20,500 nucleotides of DNA from a virus: positions 1 to 20,500 of the IMG/VR virus record IMGVR_UViG_3300022659_000296; one strand, 5' to 3'. Under the pieces are notes generated by a model. It was not told the origin of the DNA. It ran no database searches and saw only the letters and a program-made list of their open reading frames with translations. Positions 14,513 through 20,500 of this stretch are shown here, one piece after another (position 1 is the first letter of the stretch; every line of letters starts with the position of its first letter). Position numbers and translations under genes: made by a program.

Positions 14513-17500
14513 GCCGCCTCCACCGTTAAAATTGCATCGCCATTTTCAATATTTGCAGTGCTTTTTGCAGTGCGCTCAGTGAACTGCACAACATCAGCAA
14601 GCTGTGTGCTTAATTTATCTACTGTGCGGTTAAGCCTGCGGACTTCAGCAACTAATGAAGCGTTGTTACTGCCACCATCACCAGATAGCATGCGTTTTGT
14701 TTGCTCGGCTGAATAAATGCGTGATGCACCTGTCGCTTCAATCTCTGGTCCACGCTCGCCAACTAAGCGTAAGCCACCGCTGTGATAACCACCATCAGCA
14801 AAGGCTGGCATATTGGCAGCAGGTAGCATATTGAGCGCTATGCCATTACGGGCGAATGATGAGGCTTTGATGAAGTCGTTAAATGTTTTAAAGCGGTCTG
14901 GGTTAAGTGTGTTGGTAAGTGCCTGCACAGCACCGTTAACTTCAATAAAGCCAGCAACTAAATTAGGGAATGCATTGGCAAGGTTTAAGCCTTCTTTTGT
15001 AATGTCATTAAAATCAATTTCTTTACCTAATTTAATAAATTCCTGTGCATTTTTAGGCACAGCCAAACCAAATTCTGCAAACATTTTGGCAAGGTCTTCT
15101 TGCTGCATGGCACGTTTTTCAGCATCGCTAACAAGTGAATATAAACCTGTACGCACGTTATTTTGCAAACCAACCAATAAGCCATCAAATTGCTTAAATG
15201 CATTACGGCTATCAAGTAATTTAAGAAATTCTGCGCGGCCTTCTGCTGTTGTAGTATTTACATCACGTAAAGCTTGGTCATAAGCTTTTAGGCTGTTTGG
15301 TAATGCAATACCAATTGCCTCCATAATGTCGCCTTTTAGGTTTACCATTGCATCACCTATTGTTAAGGCTTCATTTGCTGCACCTAAAAGAATATCAGTC
15401 AGTTTAGTAAAGTTTTCACCTGCAATTCCCGTCTCTTTGGCAAGTAGTGCAACTTGAGAAACAGTAATATCAAATGACTGGCTTAGTACTTCTGATGATT
15501 GTCCTAAGCGCATCACATCATTAACTAATGTTGCAACTTCTTCACGTCCAGTAAGGCCAGTAAATAAATCTTTGATTGCAACATCTAAGGGAGAAGCCTT
15601 AATTGCTCGTACTAAGCCTTCACCAAACACTTTATTAACAAGTGCTTGATATACAGCATCCATACTGGCTTTTTTAAGTACAACATCAATTCTGCCTATA
15701 TCAACTCCATCAACTGTTGCGCCAAAAATACCGCCAGATTTTTTAGACTTGCCTCGTTGATAAAGACCACTATAAGTACCAATATTTGCAGACTCTCCAA
15801 ATGCGCCAAGTAGACCCTGCAAGGTGTTGCTAAACTGTTTATTAATATCATTTAGCGCATCACCACCGCCTAAACTACGGTCATATATAATGCCTTGGGC
15901 GGTTTGTGCATATTCGCTGCCTGCTCCTTGAAACCCGCTAACAGTTGTGCCAAAGCGCTTATAAGATTTACCCCCAAATAATCCACCAATAGCACTACCT
16001 AAGAATGAACCGATTGCGCCACCTACTGGACCACCAAAGAATGTGCCAAGCGCTGTGCCCGCTGCGCCTGCAAAGTTGCCTTGCGCAAGTTGTAAAACAG
16101 CGCCGCCATAACTAGCTAAGTTCCCAATGGTTGTTGCGTTCTGCTGAATAAAGCCACCAATAGCGCCGCGAATGCCGCTTAGATCGCCTGATATTAACTT
16201 GCCAAAACTGGCAATACCGTCGTAAACAACTTGGTTGGATTTTGTAAAAATATTGCCAACTTCTTGTAGTAATCCACCTGCAGTTGTACCACTGCCAGCA
16301 CCACCTGTGCCGTTAAGTAATTGAGAGACAGATTTGATGTCACCAAGCCCAGTAATCCCTGCAACGCTTGCAATTAATTTAACAACAAATGGCTGTGCAA
16401 AATAGCGATATAACTGATCAGCAACAGTAGTTTTAAAAGTAGTGTTAAGCGATTGCATAAACGCTTTCCAACTACCTTCACCACCATTAATCAATTGTGA
16501 AAAGCTAAATCTAAATGTTTCGTTAATGCCATCAACGCTACGCTCAAATTCACGGCGCTTTTGTTCTTCAGCTTGTTGCCAAATGCGCACAGCTTCGTCT
16601 GCTGCTTTTTTCTCAGCATCTAAACGCTCTTTATTAAGCGTTACATTTACAAGCTGTTTGCGGGCTTCAATTTCTTTATTAATGTCGTCAGTAGTTAAAC
16701 CTAAGTTTTCAAGCACAATACGTTTTTCTTCAGCACGCGCAAGCGCAGTCGCAGCAATTTGCGACTCTAATAACCCATATTCATTGATTTCGTTTTGTGT
16801 GGCTTCGGTGCGATTTAAAATGTCTTGCAAAATGCCAGTTTGCAGATTTTGTTGTGAAGCAATATAAGCATCTTCTGCACGAATTTCTTCTGCTCGCGCC
16901 ACGTTCTGTTTAACGATTTCTTGGTTAACGCGCTCGTAATAAGCGAGCATCGCTTTTTTAGATTCACTTAAGGCGGTAGATTTTGTCGTGCTTTTTTCAT
17001 ACTCAGCATTTAACTGCTGGCGATAGCGCGTTGCTTCTTGTACTGTTAGTCCGCCGTTTTGCTCAAGAATGTTTACTTCTTGAAGTTTAGTTTGGTAAGC
17101 CTGCAGTTTTGCCAAGTCATCTTTAAATGGGTTGGCTTGTTTAAATATTTCAGCCTTCTTTTCTGATAATTTTCTTGCAGCGTCAAAGTCAAACCTACCT
17201 ATCTTGCCAGATTGTTCGTTTTGAATTCCGCCATTTGGAGTGCTTGGAAAATACCTTTCTAGAGCGACCATCCCAACTGGTGAAATAGCAAATCCAACTT
17301 TGTCTAATAAACTGTATTCTTCACGTTTTTGAATTAAACGATTTAAAGCATCAGTCCATTGGACAAGCTCACCAGTAGACTGTGCTGAAGCTTCAAATAA
17401 ATCATTGAAACTATTAGCAAGCGCTTTTAATGCACCGCCTAAGGTATTGCGGGCAGCTTCAGCTGCCCCACCGTATGAGCCTTCCAAGGTTTTGATAATA

Positions 17501-18093
17501 ATGTCTTGTGCTTCGGCAACACGGCCAGTGTCTTCAAGTGATTTGATTAACTCCTTTTGGGATTCAGTAAATCTAAATCCTTGGCGTGTTAAAGCCGTTA
17601 AGCCTTGCGATGGAATATCAAGCGCACGGCCAATAAGTTCTGCTGATTGTTCTACAGACATACCCATCCGTTGCGCCATATCGATGGTGATCTGCATGGC
17701 AGCTGGAAACTGGCGACCAACAATGCCAGTGTAAGAAAGTAATCGCGTTTGTGCGTTAGTAATCTCACCCGCTGCAAAAACACTTTTGTTACTTAACTGC
17801 TCAGCCAACAGATTTAATTCGCTAGCGGCAAAGCCTGCAGCCATACCTGTAGATCTTAAAACCGCTTCTAGCTGTGCTTGCTCATTTTGCGCGTCTATTG
17901 TCTCGCTTAAAAACTTAGTAAACGCACCTGCGGCAAGTGTGACTGCGCCAGCAACGCCACCGTACCGGCTAATTAATGAGCTTGCACCTTGGCTTAAAGA
18001 GTCAACGTTACGTTGCGCCGCAGAGAACGCGGCATCCGTTCTATTTTCTGCTGATAAAACAATGCGGGCATCGCTTGCAACGTTAAACGCCAT
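14509..18093 (-). CDS. Tail tape measure protein
   Basis: A 1,194-residue tape measure protein (prophage TMP_2 type). The N-terminal 230 residues hold the family block (AENRTDAAFSAAQRNVDSL, then AQTRLLSYTGI, ALTRQGFRF, and ALKALANSFNDLF). A long helical, coiled-coil-rich section spans about 310-530. A Gly/Ala-rich hydrophobic stretch at about 650-720 (GGPVGGAIGSFLGSAIGG) could insert in the host membrane. The C-terminus has the common 'FADGGYHSGG...LVGERGPE' end. It sets tail length and probably helps pass DNA. Its length predicts a tail of roughly 180 nm at the usual 0.15 nm per residue (inference). The start overlaps the chaperone stop as TAATG. The gene is intact despite its length. Confidence 0.92.
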   Translation of the reverse strand: MAFNVASDARIVLSAENRTDAAFSAAQRNVDSLSQGASSLISRYGGVAGAVTLAAGAFTKFLSETIDAQNEQAQLEAVLRSTGMAAGFAASELNLLAEQLSNKSVFAAGEITNAQTRLLSYTGIVGRQFPAAMQITIDMAQRMGMSVEQSAELIGRALDIPSQGLTALTRQGFRFTESQKELIKSLEDTGRVAEAQDIIIKTLEGSYGGAAEAARNTLGGALKALANSFNDLFEASAQSTGELVQWTDALNRLIQKREEYSLLDKVGFAISPVGMVALERYFPSTPNGGIQNEQSGKIGRFDFDAARKLSEKKAEIFKQANPFKDDLAKLQAYQTKLQEVNILEQNGGLTVQEATRYRQQLNAEYEKSTTKSTALSESKKAMLAYYERVNQEIVKQNVARAEEIRAEDAYIASQQNLQTGILQDILNRTEATQNEINEYGLLESQIAATALARAEEKRIVLENLGLTTDDINKEIEARKQLVNVTLNKERLDAEKKAADEAVRIWQQAEEQKRREFERSVDGINETFRFSFSQLINGGEGSWKAFMQSLNTTFKTTVADQLYRYFAQPFVVKLIASVAGITGLGDIKSVSQLLNGTGGAGSGTTAGGLLQEVGNIFTKSNQVVYDGIASFGKLISGDLSGIRGAIGGFIQQNATTIGNLASYGGAVLQLAQGNFAGAAGTALGTFFGGPVGGAIGSFLGSAIGGLFGGKSYKRFGTTVSGFQGAGSEYAQTAQGIIYDRSLGGGDALNDINKQFSNTLQGLLGAFGESANIGTYSGLYQRGKSKKSGGIFGATVDGVDIGRIDVVLKKASMDAVYQALVNKVFGEGLVRAIKASPLDVAIKDLFTGLTGREEVATLVNDVMRLGQSSEVLSQSFDITVSQVALLAKETGIAGENFTKLTDILLGAANEALTIGDAMVNLKGDIMEAIGIALPNSLKAYDQALRDVNTTTAEGRAEFLKLLDSRNAFKQFDGLLVGLQNNVRTGLYSLVSDAEKRAMQQEDLAKMFAEFGLAVPKNAQEFIKLGKEIDFNDITKEGLNLANAFPNLVAGFIEVNGAVQALTNTLNPDRFKTFNDFIKASSFARNGIALNMLPAANMPAFADGGYHSGGLRLVGERGPEIEATGASRIYSAEQTKRMLSGDGGSNNASLVAEVRRLNRTVDKLSTQLADVVQFTERTAKSTANIENGDAILTVEAA

Positions 18094-18421
18094 TATTTAC
18101 TCTCGCTTGCCTTTTTTTGATTGTGAAAATTTAAAAACGCTTTATCTAAAGCACGAATCATTTTTGGAAATATTGAATATCGTCAATTTGGTTGATTAAG
18201 CAATACGCTAAAATCTCTAAGTAACTAATTGCCAAATGCTCTGATAAACCTATTTGGCGCGTTGCGTTTAATTCCCAAAATGCAAACCAGTAATCAAGGT
18301 TTTCTTGCTCTATTTCTGGTACTTCGTAACCGCTATCGCTTAAATCTGCACCGTATTCAATGTAAATTTTGTACTGCTCGCCATACTTCAAATCCCAAAG
18401 TAGGCGATCTGTTAGTTTTTT
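18093..18421 (-). CDS. Tail chaperone GT extension (T part)
   Basis: The T segment is reached from G by a -1 shift at 18415-18421. It reads LTDRLLWDLKYG, is acidic in the middle, and carries helical, Trp-rich sequence (DYWFAFWELN). As written it stops at 18158. Adding one base in the T run 18161-18165 continues the frame through MIRALDKAF to a stop at 18093-18095, overlapping the tape-measure start as TAATG, for 107 residues. GT proteins coat the tape measure during tail assembly. T has no start of its own apart from a TTG at 18391, which I think is not used. Confidence 0.72.
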
Positions 18422-18806
18422 ATGGCTGCAGCCTCAACCTCAACTTGAAAGTTTTTAATATCACCTGCAACAAAAGTAACCATGTCTTTGAAATCGCTGT
18501 ACTCAGTCATCAATCGAATGGCTTCTGCTTTTGAATACACAATTTTTTGCCATCAACCTCTAAGCCTTCCCATCCCAAAAGCACTGTTTCTGCAAATGCT
18601 TCAATGGTGATTTTTTCTTGTATATCGTCTGGCAGGTTACGGTTGCGAAGCTTAATTTGGTGTGGCTGAAGTAAGCGTTTAAATGAATTGCTAAAGTTAG
18701 TATTACCAAGACGTGCAACTAACAATTTGCCGCCAGCGCCTACATCAACCCAAACGCCTTCTTGCTCAGCAATTTTGTTGGTACCAAATACTTTTTTAAT
18801 GTCCAT
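18412..18806 (-). CDS. Tail assembly chaperone G (one apparent frameshift)
   Basis: A protein of about 131 residues, after adding one base in the T run 18543-18548. Before the break it has an N-terminal beta-rich domain (KLLVARLGNTNF) and a Leu-rich helix with LLGWEGL; after it comes IVYSKAEAIRLMTEY, the usual chaperone pattern 'W-E-G ... Y-S-x-x-x-A-x-x-L/M'. Without the added base the gene would end early at 18510 and this family block would be lost. G binds the tape measure during tail assembly. The stop at 18412 lies directly after the slippery heptamer. The ATG at 18806 follows the tail tube gene after 92 noncoding bases. Confidence 0.78.
18415..18421 (-). promoter_or_regulatory. Slippery heptamer A AAA AAC for -1 frameshift
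   Basis: In the G frame the codons read ATA AAA AAC TAA, so the heptamer A AAA AAC lies immediately before the G stop codon. A -1 slip here continues in the T frame with CTA ACA GAT. This is the canonical site and position of the G/GT programmed frameshift that lets lambda-like phages make both chaperones in a fixed ratio. Confidence 0.8.
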
Positions 18807-18898
18807 CTTTGTAACTCCCGTTTAAATAAATCCCGTTGTGAAAGGTTGGCATCCAGCACGCGACGGGAGGCGCGGTTTAATTGCCAGACGCCAATTCG

Positions 18899-19861
18899 TT
18901 AAATGCAGACGATGCGAAGTTCGTCGTTACCTGCAACTGGCACCATGCGGAAATCGTAGCCAATTAAGCGTTTACCATTGATTGACGATTTGCTTGGGTT
19001 AAGAATTTGCAAGCCTGGTGTGAATAACAGCACTTTTAAACCTTCTTCAGTGCCATGCACCCAGCCGAGCGTTTGTAATGTGTTGTTGATGACATTGCCC
19101 ATAAAGGTGACTTCTTGCGCTGGCGTTAAATCCAACGCAAAATCGCCACCGATTTGGCGTTGATCTAAATCAACCGTTTCGCCACCAAGCAATGCGTTAA
19201 AGTTAACTTCATTGCCAGATGTGATGGTAATGCCACGGCTTGGGTAAGGTGTACCGCCAGTTAATGCACCCGCTGCGTATGTGCAACCAAAGGTTAAGTC
19301 GCCTGAGTTTTGGTCTGTTACGATTTTTGGCACTTTCCAATCGGTAAATACTGGCGTTGCGTTAGCTGCCACTTCAATATCTTCATACAAACCAATAAAG
19401 TTAAAGCGCAATACTGGGCGCTCACCAACCACACCCGCCAACTCCCATGTGCCACGTGCGCCAGTAAATTTATGCAGCACGCCACTGTCATACAAGTAAG
19501 CCGTAAGTGATTGAATTGCGTCTGTTACAAGCGTGTAATCCACGCGCTCAACAGCTGTGACTGTCTCAGCAAATCCGCAAGCAATTAATACTGGGCCCCA
19601 TGCCGGTGCAACACCTAATGTGCCAGAAGCTTGTAGCTCTAAGTCAAAGCCAACTTCAGCGTACTTAGTGCCGACTAATTGCTCACTACCGCCCAAATAT
19701 GAGCGGATTAAATCGCGGTCCACGTTTTGCGCATTAAGCGGGTTAACGTTTACGTTTGAAATAAGCATGGCGTTATCGGCACCTGTTGGCACTGGATCAA
19801 CCCCATAAGTTGACTCCAGCTTTGCAAGCATTACCATGTTACGAACTAAACGATTAGCCAT
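18899..19861 (-). CDS. Major tail tube protein
   Basis: A 320-residue phage tail tube protein. The start (MLAKLESTYGVDPVPTGADN) and 'Y-x-x-D-P-x-P-x-x-x-D-A' signature, followed by VGTKYAEVGFDLELQASG, are typical of this family. It is beta-rich with little Cys and ends in a short strand (NDELRIVCI). It polymerises as rings to form the tube. A start overlap of 8 bases with the small gene upstream and a 92-base gap downstream set it off; the gap (18807-18898) has no gene, and I see only short weak GC-rich repeats there. Confidence 0.88.
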   Translation of the reverse strand: MANRLVRNMVMLAKLESTYGVDPVPTGADNAMLISNVNVNPLNAQNVDRDLIRSYLGGSEQLVGTKYAEVGFDLELQASGTLGVAPAWGPVLIACGFAETVTAVERVDYTLVTDAIQSLTAYLYDSGVLHKFTGARGTWELAGVVGERPVLRFNFIGLYEDIEVAANATPVFTDWKVPKIVTDQNSGDLTFGCTYAAGALTGGTPYPSRGITITSGNEVNFNALLGGETVDLDQRQIGGDFALDLTPAQEVTFMGNVINNTLQTLGWVHGTEEGLKVLLFTPGLQILNPSKSSINGKRLIGYDFRMVPVAGNDELRIVCI

Positions 19862-20066
19862 GATTGTTTCCTTCTTGATTAATTAATGTTTGTGTTTCTG
19901 TGTCAGCAGGTTTATCTAACTGCTGATCGTTAAAATCTGTTGTTTTTAGTTCTTCGGCTTTAATTAAGCTGCCATCTTTTTGGCGAATAAAACGACCACC
20001 CGTGCTTGGCTGAACTTCAGCTGGCTGAGTTGTTGGCACTATCGTTTTAACTGTTTTTTTAGCCAT
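19854..20066 (-). CDS. Small hypothetical phage protein
   Basis: A 70-residue, hydrophilic protein with a Lys-rich start, a Pro/Thr/Gln-rich middle and one conserved-looking stretch (GGRFIRQKDGSLIKAEE). It sits between the tail terminator-like gene and the tail tube gene, overlapping the latter by 8 bases. Small genes with RxxDGSL-like motifs are common at this place in siphovirus tail operons. Function is unknown. Confidence 0.65.
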   Translation of the reverse strand: MAKKTVKTIVPTTQPAEVQPSTGGRFIRQKDGSLIKAEELKTTDFNDQQLDKPADTETQTLINQEGNNHG

Positions 20067-20077
20067 GTTGTTTTGCC

Positions 20078-20500
20078 TTAAAGTGCGTTATCGGATGATT
20101 CGTATAACACCGAAAATGCAATTTCCATTACTACCAAATCTGTGTCGGCTGATTCCCATTCTGGTGAAACTGAATCCACCTGAATGTCATCGCATAAGCC
20201 GCTTAATGTTCTATCGCTTAAAACGCGATTTACTACTGTTTTAACAATTGGATCAGCCAACAAATCGGGCTCATCGCCTCTTACATAAACTTCAACCGAC
20301 TGGCTGACAATTCGATGGTGTCTGCCCAAAGTGGTTAAGTTTTCTTTACGATCTAAACCTTTGCGAACCACCACCGCTCGATCAATGTTTTGCGGTATTC
20401 TTTTAAGCCGTGAGCGCCAAGTTGCATCTACAACAACTGCCGTTGGCTCGCTTAATAAAGCGTAAATTGCAGCAGTGATTTGTTCAGCTTTAGTTGCCAT
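20078..20500 (-). CDS. Minor tail / tail terminator-like protein
   Basis: A 140-residue protein starting with an ATG exactly at the window edge, so a longer start outside the window is possible. The pattern IYALLSEPTAV, then VVVRKG, then SVEVYVRGDEPDLLAD, then VVMEIAFSVLYES fits small tail-completion proteins of the gpU type, which cap the tail tube. Its position directly before the tail-tube genes supports this. Assignment is by layout and size more than by a strict motif. Confidence 0.6.
   Translation of the reverse strand: MATKAEQITAAIYALLSEPTAVVVDATWRSRLKRIPQNIDRAVVVRKGLDRKENLTTLGRHHRIVSQSVEVYVRGDEPDLLADPIVKTVVNRVLSDRTLSGLCDDIQVDSVSPEWESADTDLVVMEIAFSVLYESSDNAL

Noticed and set aside
10366-17734. 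Plus-strand reading frames opposite the late genes
   Set aside because: They lack ribosome-binding sites and family patterns and lie antiparallel to well-supported minus-strand genes.
1-20500. CRISPR array or full tRNA or rRNA genes
   Set aside because: No regularly spaced repeats and no complete clover-leaf or rRNA sequence found by eye.

Overview
The window looks like the junction between an AT-rich accessory island (about 1-9,300) and the late-gene end of a siphovirus-like prophage (about 9,480-20,500, all on the minus strand). Gene types (spanin pair, lambda-like tail chaperones, ssrA-type attachment sequence, lipobox lipoproteins) point to a Gram-negative proteobacterium. AT-richness and protein style fit a beta- or gammaproteobacterium, but I cannot name a genus. 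By eye the left part is clearly more AT-rich than the phage part.

Left region: a two-gene minus-strand unit for a lipoprotein and a one-pass membrane protein (1-1087); a possible Rep_trans-like replication initiator (1393-2238) divergent from a serine recombinase (2437-3105); an Abi-family HEPN protein with its own promoter (3400-4323); a decayed recombinase 3' end (4359-4457); then a compact cassette of a coiled-coil membrane protein, an ImmA/IrrE metallopeptidase and a Beta-family protein (4530-6688), convergent with an sce7726-type nuclease-like protein (6685-7458). A tyrosine integrase (7519-9294) follows. The Abi gene and the four-gene cassette are the likely defence cargo, and the cassette is the best candidate for a poorly described system.

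Junction: upstream of the integrase lie a terminator and a 28-base sequence matching the 3' end of tmRNA (ssrA), 9378-9405, the probable attachment core. Integrase-arm-like repeats lie on both sides. The late operon ends on the other side of this core. This means either two elements in tandem at ssrA, or attP of a circular phage genome.

Right region, in transcription order (minus strand, from 20500 down): tail terminator-like protein, small linker protein, tail tube protein, tail chaperones G and GT with a canonical A AAA AAC slippery site, tape measure (1,194 residues), a tail protein, a collar-domain fibre, a DUF4376-like fibre protein, a permuted NlpC/P60 peptidase, two small membrane proteins (holin candidates), a T7-lysozyme-type amidase, and Rz with Rz1 nested inside.

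Caution on sequence quality: seven genes are each broken by one or more apparent single-base losses (ten sites), eight of them in A/T runs of 5-7. Adding one base at each site restores a family-like full-length protein. This pattern fits homopolymer under-calling better than gene decay, so I annotate these genes at full length and give the break position.
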